NCBI RefSeq assembly: GCF_036108815.1
Contig: NZ_CP107985.1
Coordinates: 2,790,001 to 2,854,000 of the forward strand
From: Streptomyces sp. NBC_00353
Lineage (GTDB): Bacteria; Actinomycetota; Actinomycetes; Streptomycetales; Streptomycetaceae
DNA length: 64,000 nt
Reading direction: 5' to 3'
How positions within the stretch are numbered: position 1 is the stretch's first letter; the number at the start of each line of letters is the position of its first letter. Position numbers and translations under genes: made by a program. This document shows, one piece after another, positions 44,789-54,869 of this stretch. The notes under the pieces are model-generated. The model saw only the letters and a list, made by a program, of their open reading frames with translations, had not been told where the DNA came from and made no database searches.

Positions 44789-45886
44789 CTATAACGGGGG
44801 AACGCCGGGTACCGTTCTGACCAGGTTGAAGACCTCGCGGGCGGCATATCGCTTGAGGCATCGGATGATCTCGCGTCGGGTCTTGCCCTCCTGGGTGCGG
44901 CGTTCGTAGTACGCCTGGGTGCGCGGGTCGTGGCGCAGTCGGGTGAACACGATGCGGTGCAGGGCGGCGTTCGCCTGGCGGTCGCCGCCGTGGTTGAGCC
45001 GGCGCGTGCTCCGCCGGCCCGACGAATACTCGACCGGGCTGACTCCGCAAAGGGCAGCAAAGGATGCCTCGGTGTTCAGCCGCTCGGGGTTGTCTCCCAT
45101 GGTGATCAGCAGGGTGACGGCGCTGTCCGGGCCGATGCCCACCGGTACGAGCAGCTGTGGGGCATGGTGTTCGACGAGCTGGGTCAGGCGTTGGTTCAGC
45201 TCATCGATCTGCCCGGTGAGCTGTTCGATGCGTTCGGCGAGCATGCGCAACGTCATGTGGGTGGCCTGGGCCACCGCGTCCTCGTCTCCCCCACCATCGG
45301 GTGGGCCGAGGCGTGCGCAGGTGCGGAACAGCTCGGCATTGCCCAGGCTGGACAGTCGTTCCCGCAGGGCGGGGTCGGCGATGACCAGGACGGCCTTGAG
45401 CTGGTTGATCGCCTGTGTGCGGGCCTTGACCGCGGAGTCCTTGGCGAGTTTGAACATCCGGGCGCTGTGGACCGGCCCGTCGCCGGTTTTGGCCCGGGCC
45501 CGGGCGCGACCGCTGAGCACGGCCCGCGCGGCAGCCTGCGCATCGAGCGGGTCCGACTTCCCGAGCAGACGGCGGGCTGTGCGGTCGGGCCGGTTCACTT
45601 CGTACACCTGGACGTGCTGAGCCAGCAGGTAGCGGGACAGGCCCGCTCCGAAGGTGCCGGTGCCCTCCACGCCGGCCCGGCGCACCGTCCCCAGCTTGCG
45701 GGCCCAGACGAGCAGCCGACGGTAGCCGGCCGCCGTGGCCGGAAAGGACTCGGTACCCAGGACCTTCCCCAGCGGGGAGACCACGGCGGCGGTATGAGTC
45801 TCGCCGTGCGTGTCCACGCCCAGGACGACCTCGCCCGGAACGGGAGGATCCGTACTGGAGGAGGTGCTGCATTGTCTGGTCGTCAT
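44789..45886 (-). CDS. IS110-family transposase
   Basis: A complete 365-residue IS110 transposase. The N-terminal RuvC-like domain carries VLGVDTHGETH, VEGTG and SDPLDAQAAARA. The C-terminal transposase_20 domain carries LVPVGIGPDSAVTLL and LCGVSPVEYSSGRRSTRRLNHGGDRQANAALH, with the serine near SSG. IS110 enzymes insert by a recombination reaction guided by a bridge RNA encoded next to the gene. No frameshift is seen, so the copy may be active. Confidence 0.92.
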   Translation of the reverse strand: MTTRQCSTSSSTDPPVPGEVVLGVDTHGETHTAAVVSPLGKVLGTESFPATAAGYRRLLVWARKLGTVRRAGVEGTGTFGAGLSRYLLAQHVQVYEVNRPDRTARRLLGKSDPLDAQAAARAVLSGRARARAKTGDGPVHSARMFKLAKDSAVKARTQAINQLKAVLVIADPALRERLSSLGNAELFRTCARLGPPDGGGDEDAVAQATHMTLRMLAERIEQLTGQIDELNQRLTQLVEHHAPQLLVPVGIGPDSAVTLLITMGDNPERLNTEASFAALCGVSPVEYSSGRRSTRRLNHGGDRQANAALHRIVFTRLRHDPRTQAYYERRTQEGKTRREIIRCLKRYAAREVFNLVRTVPGVPPL

Positions 45887-46180
45887 GGTGGTTCGCCTCC
45901 CGCGTGGTGACGTGCTGGGTGGATGGCACCGGCCTGGACGGGCGGTCTGAACCGTGATGGCGCCTGATCGTCGGCAAGGCCCCTATTGGGACACGCCCTG
46001 TGGCTCGGTGACAGCAGGCACCATCCCGCAACGACAGTCGACACGCCCGTGACTGGACACTTCGGTCATAGATGTCATGAGTCAGACCCTCGTCCGGGAC
46101 GGCACTGCGCAACCGTCCCACTGATCCCGGTACAACAGCATGACTCGATCACTGCCGGATGGCTTCGTCCGAACCGGTGC
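45887..46180 (-). ncRNA. Candidate IS110 bridge-RNA region
   Basis: IS110 elements place a non-coding end upstream of the transposase that specifies a bridge RNA with target- and donor-binding loops. The roughly 250-300 bases before this transposase contain no gene and fit that position. I did not fold the RNA or find the element's end, so the call rests on location and family knowledge only. Confidence 0.4.
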
Positions 46181-46322
46181 TCAACCTGCCCTGGGCAGGC
46201 TGACAGTGAGTTGACTTCTCGCCCACTCGTGACCGGCATTGGCGGACAGCCTCGCGGCCCGCGTTACCGGCTGTCCTTCGTCGACCACGGCACGAACGGC
46301 CTCGGACCCTCTGACCGGCGCC

Positions 46323-47945
46323 TCAGTCTCCGGGGCCGGTCGACTCCTCGGTGGCGGCGGACTCGGAGTCTGCGGCGTGGTAGCGCCGAAGGAGCTCCTG
46401 CTCGGCGTCCCGGTGCGGGAACATGAAGAAGACCAGCAGCGCACCCAGCGCGATCGCGAGCAGGCCAGCGGTGTAGGCCCAGTCGTCGCCGTGGAGGAAC
46501 GACTTGCGGGCGGCCGCGACGATCTGGTCGGCGTATTTGGGGTACCGCTGGGCGGTCTGATCGGCGGAGGCGAACGACTTCGTCAGCTCGCCCTGGACCT
46601 GGTCCGACACGTTATTGCTCTTGGATGACGCGGCGATCGCCGAGCTGAACGCCGAGGCGTAGCCGGCGGTGAGCAGCGCACCCATGACGGACTGCATGAT
46701 GGCTCCACCGAGGTCGCGTTGCAGGTCCGCGGTGCCCGAGGCCATTCCTGCCCGTCGAACGGGCACCGAGCCGGTCAGCGAGTGCGAGGCGGGCGTCCCG
46801 GCGAAGGCGACCCCGGTGCCGATGAACACGTAGGCAAGGCCGATCTGCCAGTAGTTGCTGCCCTCGCCCCAGAACAGCAGCATCCAGCCGAAGGCGAGGA
46901 GGAGGAACACATAACCGATCAGCAGGGTCGTGCGGGCGCCGTGCGTCTCGACCAGCTTCGCGGACCGCGGTGCCACGAGCACCGTCATCACGACGAGGGG
47001 GAGGATGGCGGCGCCGGCTTCGACGGAGTCGTACTCGAGCACGTTCTGCAGGTACTGCTGGCTGACGAAGGCCGACCCCGTCAGGGAGCCGAACACGATG
47101 ATGCCGGCGCATGCAGCGACCCAGAAGGTGCGCCGGCCGGCGATGTGGAGGTCGTACAACGGGTTGGCAACCCGGTGCTGACGCCAGAAGAACGCCGCTG
47201 CGGCAGCGAGGGCGATCAGAACCAGGCCGATGACCAGGGTCCCCTGGTTGGGGACGGCGGCGAAGTTGATCGCCAGCACGAGTCCCGCGACCAGGAGGAT
47301 GGAGAGGATGCCGCCGAGGTTGTCCACCGGTTCGGTCGACTCGTTGGCGTGCGCGGGGACGAACATCAGCGCCATGATCAGCGCGACCACGGCGAGGGGC
47401 AGGGTGATCAGGAATACCGACCCCCAGTAGAATTGCTGGAGCAGCGCGCCCGCGATCAGCGGCCCCAGCATGGAGATGCCGCCGCCCAGGGCCGACCACA
47501 ACGCGATCGACTTCGTCCGCCCCGGCCCCGCCCACAGGGCGGTGATCAGCGCCAGGGTGGTCGGGTAGGCCATGCCGGCCGAGAGTCCCCCGATGATCCG
47601 GGCCGCCACGAGGATGGTGTCGTTCGGCGCGTAGGCGGCGAGCAGGCAGGCGGGGACGGAGAGGGCGACACCGAGGAGCAGCAGCAGCTTGCGGCCGTGA
47701 CGGTCGCCGATCGCCCCCAGGTAGAGCACCGATGCGGCCAGGCCGAGGGAGTAGCCCACGGCGATCAGGTTCAGTGTGGTCTGGGACGAGTCGAACGCCT
47801 TCCCGATCGCGGGCAGGGCGACGTTGGCCACCGACAGGTTCAGGTTGGCGACCGCGGCGACGATGATCAGGGATGCCAGGACGAGCGGTGCGCGCGCCGG
47901 TGCCTCGTGCTGCACGTCGGTTTGCGGCGCGTCACTTCTCGACAT
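46323..47945 (-). CDS. MFS drug exporter, DHA2 (14-helix) type
   Basis: This 540-residue polytopic protein starts at ATG 47945 after GGAGG. Conserved MFS blocks include LSVANVALPAIGKAF in helix 1, LGAIGDRHGRKLLLLLG (motif A) and GLSAGMAYPTTLALI. Fourteen hydrophobic helices and a long soluble loop before the last helix (QGELTKSFASADQTAQRYP) fit proton-driven multidrug exporters of the DHA2 family. The substrate is unknown. It lies upstream of nothing on its strand except IS110 and may be linked functionally to the peroxidase operon behind it. Confidence 0.88.
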   Translation of the reverse strand: MSRSDAPQTDVQHEAPARAPLVLASLIIVAAVANLNLSVANVALPAIGKAFDSSQTTLNLIAVGYSLGLAASVLYLGAIGDRHGRKLLLLLGVALSVPACLLAAYAPNDTILVAARIIGGLSAGMAYPTTLALITALWAGPGRTKSIALWSALGGGISMLGPLIAGALLQQFYWGSVFLITLPLAVVALIMALMFVPAHANESTEPVDNLGGILSILLVAGLVLAINFAAVPNQGTLVIGLVLIALAAAAAFFWRQHRVANPLYDLHIAGRRTFWVAACAGIIVFGSLTGSAFVSQQYLQNVLEYDSVEAGAAILPLVVMTVLVAPRSAKLVETHGARTTLLIGYVFLLLAFGWMLLFWGEGSNYWQIGLAYVFIGTGVAFAGTPASHSLTGSVPVRRAGMASGTADLQRDLGGAIMQSVMGALLTAGYASAFSSAIAASSKSNNVSDQVQGELTKSFASADQTAQRYPKYADQIVAAARKSFLHGDDWAYTAGLLAIALGALLVFFMFPHRDAEQELLRRYHAADSESAATEESTGPGD

Positions 47946-48106
47946 GGAAACCTCCGGGACAACGTTGCGCTTCGCGAAAGTCTTGCTTGATCCGCTTCGC
48001 TGCACATCGCCCCATTGGGATGACATCACCAGGCGTCAGCAAGGGCGGTCTAGTGGGCTGACGAAAGTGTCGGAGGTGTGTCGCGAACGCTGAGATACAC
48101 CGAGAA

Positions 48107-48139
48107 AGAGCGGGAGTCAGTGGGACTGGCTCCCGCTCT
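48107..48139 (-). terminator. Terminator of the catalase-like/DyP operon
   Basis: Fourteen-base stem AGAGCGGGAGTCAG / CTGGCTCCCGCTCT with loop TGGGA and one G-T pair. Read on the minus strand it is followed by TTTCTC, and it lies 100 bases past the catalase-like stop. Confidence 0.7.
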
Positions 48140-48237
48140 CTGCTGATGGGCGGCTGCGGTTATGGAGGTTGCTGTACTCCCCTGCCGACAGCAGGGATCG
48201 TGACCGGGCTGGGCGCTTGCCGTCCCATCCGTCGGTT

Positions 48238-49368
48238 TCACTGGGCCGGGCCGAGTACCTCGTCGGCGCTGCGGGGTTCTGTGCGCGGCTGCTGGTTGAG
48301 CTTGTGGCGTTCGATGGAGGAGTGCCGGTAGACGTCCTTGCGGGCCCGCATGATGTTGCCCAGGGGCGCGTGTTCCGCGGTGACCCGCCAGGGGGTGAAG
48401 GACAGTGAGTCCATCTTCTCCAGGTTTTCCGGGCTGGAGATGTCCTGCTGCGGCAGCCGCAGCTTCGCGACGGTGACGGGTGGTGAGAGTTTCTCGGGCC
48501 ACTCCACGGTGGTGTCCTCCACCGGCATGCGCTCCAGGTCGGTGCAGAGCTGGACCTGGATGTCGAAGGCGTAGGGCCGCTCCTGCAGCTCGCCTTGCAG
48601 GGCCGGCCGGAAGACCTCCGCCGCCGAGGTCGGGTCGATGGTGCGCCGGACCACCGCGGCGGCGGAGGACGGGTCGGGTGTGATGCGCACCTTGGCGATG
48701 TAGTCCCCGTGCCGGACCGCGCCCATGGTCCAGTAGCTCGACAGCAGCACGTTTGCCGGAGGGGTCTTCGACAGGCGCAGGAAGGCCAGGAACTCGTCCC
48801 ACGCCCAGTTGTCCTGGTCCAGGGTTCCCTTTCCGGTCACGAAATCGGTGAAGAAACGATGCGCGCCGGGTCGGCCCTGGGAGAAGTAGGCCGGCGCGTT
48901 CAGGAACAGTTCCTGGATGAACAGGTAGTGCTCGACCGTGTTGCAGAAGAAGATCGGTCCGTTGATGTTGGCGTAGTCGAATGTGCCCGTGTCCGGTTCG
49001 TCCTCCAGGAGAGTCGGGCCGGGGATGTCGAACATCTTCAGCGCCAGTCCGGTGGCCGCGCCCAGTCGCGCGTCGGCTCCGGCGTGGGGCGAGCCGTTGG
49101 AGAAGCGGATGAGCGCATCGTGGGTTCCCGGAGTCGCGTAGATTCCCTGGGCGTACTCGGGTGCAAGCCCGTCCAGGATCTCCACTTCTCCTCGGATTAG
49201 TCCGTAGCCCTTGGCGTGGGCGTCGCGCAGGGCCCGGCCGGTGCCACCGGCCTCGACCGACTCGGCGATGTACCTCTCGGTCCTCTCGATCACCGTCTGC
49301 AGGTTCTTGTCGAAATCCGGCTCAACGGTATCGACGTCAGGCGTGTAGCGGACGAACTGTGCTGCCAT
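48238..49368 (-). CDS. Catalase-family heme protein
   Basis: A 376-residue protein starting MAAQFVRYTPDV. The catalase fold is suggested by ALRDAHAKGYGLIRGEVEIL, GIYATPGTHDALIRFSNG, GLALKMFDIPG and FDYANINGPIFFCN. These match small catalase-like proteins rather than true catalases, since the usual heme-ligand RxFxYxD text and catalytic His block are not obvious. It follows the DyP gene by 56 bases, so it shares its transcript. It probably acts on peroxides or allene-oxide-like substrates; which one is unclear. Confidence 0.75.
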   Translation of the reverse strand: MAAQFVRYTPDVDTVEPDFDKNLQTVIERTERYIAESVEAGGTGRALRDAHAKGYGLIRGEVEILDGLAPEYAQGIYATPGTHDALIRFSNGSPHAGADARLGAATGLALKMFDIPGPTLLEDEPDTGTFDYANINGPIFFCNTVEHYLFIQELFLNAPAYFSQGRPGAHRFFTDFVTGKGTLDQDNWAWDEFLAFLRLSKTPPANVLLSSYWTMGAVRHGDYIAKVRITPDPSSAAAVVRRTIDPTSAAEVFRPALQGELQERPYAFDIQVQLCTDLERMPVEDTTVEWPEKLSPPVTVAKLRLPQQDISSPENLEKMDSLSFTPWRVTAEHAPLGNIMRARKDVYRHSSIERHKLNQQPRTEPRSADEVLGPAQ

Positions 49369-49424
49369 GGCTTCGACCTCTTCTCGAAGACCGTGATGGG
49401 CCCACGCGGGAACGAGAGCTGCCT

Positions 49425-50777
49425 TCAGTCCTCCAGCTCGGCGATCCAGCGCAGGGCACGCAGACCCGGCAGGAAGCAGTACTCGCCACCGCGGATGACC
49501 ACGAAGCTGGGCAGGTTCCGCAGGCGACGCCGGACCGGCTTCTCCGGGATGGTGACGCTGCCGGTACCGCCGTGATTCCCGGCCACCGCGTCCTTCTCGC
49601 CGGGATAGCCGATGAAGTTGCCGTCGTTGACCCACTCGGCCTTGATGAATTCAAACTGACGTTCGATGTGAGCCCCGATGAACGCTCCGACCAGGCCGCG
49701 CTCGGCGCCGTCGTCCTCCAGCACCCCCTCGGGCAGCGGCGGCCCGTAGGTGGTGCCGCGGCGGATCAAGCGGTGCATCCGCGCGTCGCCGATGATCGTG
49801 GAATCGCGGGGGTTGACACGCCGGACGTGTGCACCGGCGGGGCACCGGAACCCTCGGTCGTCGTTCTCCTGGTACAGGAAGTTGTTGACGCGGTGCGGAT
49901 CGGCCGCCAGCTCCGGATCGTCGTGCTCCGGCGCCAGCGCCAGCGGCGCCCCGCTGGGCCATCGCCCGACCATCTTCGCCGCCAGGAGTGCCTCCTCCTC
50001 GGCGCTGGAGCTGTTCGCGCGCAGGTACCGGCGCCAGGCCGCCACGTTGGTGTGGGCCTTGCGTACGGCAACGTAGGTCCCGTTGCGCCCCAGCACATCA
50101 GGGCTGGGCATGGGCGGTAGATTGCCGGTTTCGTCGGGGTAGCCGAGGATGAACTCCCCGGCCTTGATGGGGACTTCCTGAGGATTGGAGCCGGGCAGTC
50201 CGACGCCCTCGATGTTCGGATGGCTGATGCCGTCACGGAAGCCGAGGGTGGTGCGCCCCGTCGGAAGCTGTTTCACCTCCTGCTGCCAGATCACCTGGAC
50301 ACCGGGCGTGTCCTCGTAGGCGACGCGGGCTCGCTCCAGCTCCTTGTCCAGTTGCGCTGTATCGGAGGAGAGGGCGCTCAACGCGATGTGGATGTCGCCG
50401 GTTCCGAACGGTGCCTCCCAGTGGGCCGGTGCACTCTCGCCCACGTCGCCGATCAGTTCCGCCCGAGCGGCCATGCCCTCGCGAAACGCCCGCGGAAAGC
50501 TGTCCAGGGACTCCTGCGGTACCCCCAGGGCCTTCAGCCCCCGGTAGGTGAACGCCACAGCCACCCAGGCATCCTGGGTCCGGTCCGCGCTGGGCAGGCC
50601 CCCCGAGGTCACCGGGAGCAGCCGGCGCAGCAGAGCACGCCCTGCGTGGCGGTCGTCGACGCGCAGGAGAATGTACTTTCCCTCGTAGGGCACGGGCCTC
50701 GGACGCAGGGCCCCGCTTTGGATGTCGTCGATCTCGACGCGCACACCGGCCTCGCCGCTGCTGTCCGCGGTGTCCAT
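49425..50777 (-). CDS. DyP-type heme peroxidase
   Basis: A 450-residue protein from ATG 50777. The family signature GFRDGISHPN contains the catalytic Asp of GxxDG, and GAHVRRVNPRD carries the proximal heme His. The downstream block FIKAEWVNDGNFIG also fits. There is no Tat signal, so it is likely cytoplasmic or exported with another route. DyP peroxidases oxidise phenols and dyes with hydrogen peroxide. Upstream of it is a 196-residue protein in the same direction, and downstream a catalase-like gene. Confidence 0.9.
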   Translation of the reverse strand: MDTADSSGEAGVRVEIDDIQSGALRPRPVPYEGKYILLRVDDRHAGRALLRRLLPVTSGGLPSADRTQDAWVAVAFTYRGLKALGVPQESLDSFPRAFREGMAARAELIGDVGESAPAHWEAPFGTGDIHIALSALSSDTAQLDKELERARVAYEDTPGVQVIWQQEVKQLPTGRTTLGFRDGISHPNIEGVGLPGSNPQEVPIKAGEFILGYPDETGNLPPMPSPDVLGRNGTYVAVRKAHTNVAAWRRYLRANSSSAEEEALLAAKMVGRWPSGAPLALAPEHDDPELAADPHRVNNFLYQENDDRGFRCPAGAHVRRVNPRDSTIIGDARMHRLIRRGTTYGPPLPEGVLEDDGAERGLVGAFIGAHIERQFEFIKAEWVNDGNFIGYPGEKDAVAGNHGGTGSVTIPEKPVRRRLRNLPSFVVIRGGEYCFLPGLRALRWIAELED

Positions 50778-50894
50778 GATTGCTTGTGCCTCCACATCGG
50801 TCCCTGCCTGGGCAGCTCTGCAGCGGTGGGTACGCGCCCGTCGGGACGTTTCCACGACGTTGGGCCAGTACTGGGGGTTGGCTGTCTCCGGGTT

Positions 50895-51485
50895 CTAGGC
50901 CGAGGCTTCCTCCAGCAGCTTCTGGAAGGCAGGCGTCGCCACCAATTCCGCGTTGGCCGGGTTGTCCAACGCCGCCCGGAACTCAGCTGTGTCCAGCACC
51001 TCCTCGAACGCCTCGTCCACTCGGTGGTCCTTCCAGATCTGCTGCATGGTCAGATCGGGACAGGAGGTGATGAAGAGCCCCGCGGGCTCCTGGTGGGCGA
51101 CGAACCAATCCTTCGCCCCTGGATCGTGGATGCCAGGGAACCCTTCGCAGTGCGCGAAGATCGTTGCGAAGCGGTCCCCCATTACCGTCTTGGCGAAATC
51201 GTCGATGTAGGTGTCCCAGGAGCCGTCGAAGGAACTGCAGAACATGAACCGGGTGTCGTTGTCGAAGATCACGTGCCGCCCTTCGTGCAGGGTGCCGATC
51301 TCGCGCAGTGCCGCACGGGCCCTCTCGTCATCCTTCCCTCCGGAGAGCGTGGCGAGATCCTTACGCAGCGCATCTGCATGGCCCGGCTTGATCTCGGCGA
51401 AGATGGTGAACTCGCTGATCACCCCATCCGTCGTGCCCGGGCGCTTGGGCTGAGCCGACTGGGCTCCACCTGACGTCGCAGTCAT
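50895..51485 (-). CDS. Conserved hypothetical protein of the peroxidase operon
   Basis: A 196-residue soluble protein. The stretch EFTIFAEIKPGHADALRKDLATL and later HVIFDNDTRFMFCSSFDGSWDTYIDDF resemble a ferredoxin-like alpha/beta dimer (ABM-type) repeat. LFITSCPDLTMQQIWKDHRVDEAFEEVLDTAEF fills the C-terminus. It is the first gene before DyP and is probably co-transcribed. Function is unknown. An ABM-like fold could act as a heme or phenol-handling partner, but that is inference. Confidence 0.65.
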   Translation of the reverse strand: MTATSGGAQSAQPKRPGTTDGVISEFTIFAEIKPGHADALRKDLATLSGGKDDERARAALREIGTLHEGRHVIFDNDTRFMFCSSFDGSWDTYIDDFAKTVMGDRFATIFAHCEGFPGIHDPGAKDWFVAHQEPAGLFITSCPDLTMQQIWKDHRVDEAFEEVLDTAEFRAALDNPANAELVATPAFQKLLEEASA

Positions 51486-51965
51486 CGTGAGATTCTCCTG
51501 CCACGGATCGGTGCGAGGGTTGCCAAGCGCCCGGACATGAGGCGCCGTCGCCCTCACCTCTCAATCCTCACTGCGGATGCGCTGCCTCGCATCTCAGCCC
51601 CTGCGTGTGCTCACCCGGGGCGGATCCCCGGGAACGTCCGGCGCTGCGAAGGCCATCCTGATCGCTTCACGATGCCCCCCACCAGGGCTGATTACGCTCC
51701 GTGCCGCGTTTCCGTCACGGTGCTGAGAAGGAAGAACAGCCTCGGGTGCTGGCTTGCAGTCTGGTTGCGGAAAGGCAGCAACGCGGGGCGGCAGGCCCAT
51801 GCCGGGGTCCTCGCGTCCCGAGAAGCTCCCTGGGACAGATCCGGACAGGCGCAGGAAGATGGAGCCGGGACGTGCCGAGTACGTCGCCGTCACCCTTCTC
51901 GGGCAGCCGCTTCCGACAAGCCCTGCTCCACTGGATCGCCACCTTGACCCCACACGGAGGCAACC
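51486..51965. other. Intergenic between peroxidase operon and GAP gene
   Basis: Divergent promoter region of 480 bases. No gene recognised and no clear operator seen. Confidence 0.45.
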
Positions 51966-52643
51966 ATGGGCAAAGTTCTCGGTGACGTGCTGGGTCTCGC
52001 GGCGGCTGTCGCGATCAGCCCGCTCCCGATCATCGCCATCATCCTCCTGCTCGCCACGCCTCGGGGGCGTCTCAACGGACTGGTGTTCACCATCGGCTGG
52101 ATCCTGGGACTCTCGGCACTGGGCGCGGTAATGCTGGTGATCGCCTCCCCCGCAGGTGCCTCCTCCCGCAATCACCCGGCCACCTGGGTGGGAGCTCTCA
52201 AGCTCGCTCTGGGCCTGTTCCTCGTACTCTTCGGCGCCCGGCAATGGCACCGGCGCCCGAAGGATCCCTCGCAAGCCCAGCTGCCGAAGTGGATGAGCGC
52301 GATCGACCGCCTCACGCCGGTCAAGGTCTTCGGACTCGGGCTGGCCTTGTCCGCGCTCAACGCCAAGAACGCCCCACTGACCATCGCCGCGGGGGCCGCT
52401 ATTGGCTCAGCCAGCCTGCCGGTAGGGCAGCAGATCGCATCGCTGGCGATCTTCGTCCTGATCGCCACCCTCGGCCTGCTGGCGCCACTGGGAGTCTTCC
52501 TGCTCGGGGGAGAGCGAGCAAAGACCACGCTCGGCAATTGGAAAGAATGGGCAGCCCAGCACAACACCGCCGTAATGGCGGCCCTGTTCTTCGTCATCGG
52601 GTTGAAACTGCTTGGAGACGGCATCTCCATCCTCACCTCCTGA
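51966..52643 (+). CDS. GAP-family (Sap-like) membrane protein
   Basis: A 225-residue protein with about six hydrophobic helices. It begins AAAVAISPLPIIAIILLLATPRGRLNGLVFTIGW, the signature of the GAP/SfLAP family, and has a central basic loop (RQWHRRPKDPS). Family members in mycobacteria help move glycolipids across the membrane. Here the substrate is unknown. A good ATG start follows GGAGG. Confidence 0.8.
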   Translation: MGKVLGDVLGLAAAVAISPLPIIAIILLLATPRGRLNGLVFTIGWILGLSALGAVMLVIASPAGASSRNHPATWVGALKLALGLFLVLFGARQWHRRPKDPSQAQLPKWMSAIDRLTPVKVFGLGLALSALNAKNAPLTIAAGAAIGSASLPVGQQIASLAIFVLIATLGLLAPLGVFLLGGERAKTTLGNWKEWAAQHNTAVMAALFFVIGLKLLGDGISILTS

Positions 52644-52781
52644 CAGGCTTACCCACGCGTGGCGGTGTGGTCCGATCGCCGACGTGCGCAGAGAAGGTCG
52701 GTGGAGACTAATTGGCCGAGTCAAGCAAGCAGGTGCCATTTCTGGATTGGGAACGGCGCTCGCCAAGGCTCCCGCGCCGCC
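52644..52781. other. Short gap before the duplicated segment
   Basis: About 140 bases with nothing recognised, ending exactly at the 582-base duplicate. Confidence 0.4.
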
Positions 52782-53363
52782 GTCTCGGCACAGGTCACCG
52801 GGAGTGCGCGGTCAAGTGCCTGACCAGCCCGACGAGTGCGAGCACCCAGGCGGTGACGGCGATCCAGAGCAGTACCTGGCCCGGCGTCCGCAGCCAGCCG
52901 ACGGCCGCGGCGTCGGCGACGGACAGGGTGGCGACGGCCGTCATGCCCATCGGGAAGACCGTCGCCCAGCGCCTCATGTCGTAGCGCAGACGCGGCCAGC
53001 GCGCCTCGGCGAAGACGAGGACGGCGTACCAGCACACGGAAAGCGCGAGCGTGACCAGAGTGAGCGCACGCAGCGCGTCGTGCAGAGCGGTGCCGCGCCA
53101 GGCGGGCACGGCCAGCAACTTCGCCCCGGCGAGCGCGGAGATCGCCAGCGTCCCGCCCGCCACCCACTGCTCGCCCGCGCCGGACCGCACCTGGCCGAGG
53201 TCGAAGCGGAGGAAGGCGATCGGGTAGAGCGCCAGCCCGAGCACGAAGCAGCCCAGTGCCGGCCAGGCGAGCCACCCGGACGGCAGCGAGAAGGCCAACG
53301 TCCCACCCAGCACGGCCAGGCCCTGCGTCGCGACACACACCAGGAACACCGTGCCCGGCAAGC
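52782..53363 (-). repeat. 582-bp duplicate of the TehA-like gene end (copy 1)
   Basis: The stretch matches 58736-59317 base for base as far as I compared it, in the same orientation. It contains the last 188 codons of the transporter but no start: at 53363 the match ends inside the gene, one codon beyond CCCGGCAAG. The fragment has no promoter or complete protein and is a dead partial copy. Near-identity implies a recent event. A frameshifted IS110 element begins within 170 bases. Confidence 0.85.
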
Positions 53364-53530
53364 CGAATGGTGGCGAGCGTCATGGGCTCCCACCCCGACC
53401 GCCTTCGACCCAGGCAGCGCCGAGCAGTCGCGGCCCAGGGCGTCAAGGAAGCTGAACGGAAAATCGAGCTTCGGGAGGGCAGGCGGCAGCATCCGGGCCG
53501 CTTGCGGACCGGATGTCGGGGCGGGGTCGA
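53364..53530. other. Gap between duplicate and IS110
   Basis: Short stretch reading FSVQLP...on the minus strand; nothing recognised. It may contain the downstream end of the IS110 element. Confidence 0.35.
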
Positions 53531-54869
53531 TCAGGTTGGTACGGATTCGAGGGTGACCTGGTGGCCGAGGGCCTGGAGCTGGCGGACGAGGTCGCGGGTC
53601 CTGCGGGCTGGGTTGAGGTGACGCTGATGCCAGTCGGCGCCGAGTTCCTTGTAGGAGGAGGCGCCGGAGTCGTTGATCAAGTGCCAGGCGATGACGAGTA
53701 TCGAGCGGGCGACGGCGACCAGGGCTTTGGCGTGTCCGCGGCGTTTGACGATGCGCCGGTAGCGGGCGCCGAGGAAGGTGTCGGTGCGGGCGGCGGCGTT
53801 GGCAGCCTCCCCGAGTGCCCCCTTGAGCCAGGGGTTGCCCTGCCCGGCCGGGCCCGCGCTGTTCTTTGCTCCGGACTGGATGGTTCTGGGACACAGCTTC
53901 GCCCAGGACACCAGGTGTTCGGGGGTGGGGAAGCGGCTCATGTCCGTGCCGATCTCGGCGAGGATGATCTGCGCGGTGGCCGGTCCGATGCCGGGGACGG
54001 CGTCAAGCCGCTCGGCCAGGACCCGAGCGTTCACCGCGTCAGCGGCCGGTTCGGTGCCAGTTCCCGCTGGACCGTCGTGTGGGGTGGTGACCGCTTCCAG
54101 GGCCTGGGCGATGAGGCGGTCGAGTTCGTCGATCTGGGCGGTGAGATGGTCAACGGTGCCCAGCAGCACCCGCAGCAGTCGTGCGTGGTGGTCCTCGAAC
54201 TGCCCGGTCAGGGCTTCGGCCAGGGCCGCCTTCTTTTTGACGAGGCTGCCCCGGGCGAGTTCCGCGAGAGCGCGGGGGTTTGCGTTTGCCGGCGACCAGG
54301 GCGTCGAGCATGGCTCGTCCCGACATGCCGAACAGGTCCGAGACGACATCGGACAGCTTGATCTGCGCGTCCTGCAGGGCCTTGTCCACCCGGTGCTTGT
54401 GCCGGGTGCGTTCCTGGACGAACACGGTACGGGTCCGGGTGAAGTCCCGCAGCTGCCGGACCGGCTTGGGCGGTACGAACGAAGCACGGACCATACCGCG
54501 TTCGCCCAGCTTGGCCAGCCAGACCGCGTCCAGCTTGTCGGTCTTGGGCCTGCCGGGGACGTTCTTCACGTCGCGCGCGTTGACCAGCCAGCATTCCAGT
54601 CCCCGGGCTTCCAGCAGATAGAAGAACGGACGCCAGTACGAGCCTGTCGCCTCCATCACCACCCGCTCGACACCCTGGCAGATGAGCGCGTCGCCGAGTT
54701 CGAGGATCGCGTTCGTGGTCGAGGCGACCGTCCAGACCTTCTGGACACGGCGGCCCTCAATGTTGTCGTGCGGGACGCGCAGGCAGACCATCCCGGACGC
54801 CTTCGCGATGTCGATCGCCGCGACCCGCGCGACCGTTCCGTCGTCGTGGTCTTCTACTAACTCCTCCAT
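53531..54869 (-). pseudogene. IS110-family transposase with one-base frameshift
   Basis: The first frame encodes VAAIDIAKASGMVCLRV, VVMEATGSYWRPFFYLLEARG and PKTDKLDAVWLAKL. Near 54280 one extra A (T on the plus strand, 54279-54281) breaks it after MLDALVAG. The second frame continues LRVLLGTVDHLTAQIDELD, LDAVPGIGPATAQIILAEIG and FLGARYRRIVKRRGHAKALVAVAR. Corrected, the protein would have about 445 residues, a normal IS110 length. It differs from the copy at 44789. It is likely inactive unless a frameshift event restores it. Confidence 0.8.

Noticed and set aside
46181..46322. Minus-strand stretch AVRAVVDEGQPVTRAARLSANAGH that resembles the start of a transposase helix-turn-helix
   Set aside because: Too short and without a second motif; it could be chance in GC-rich DNA.
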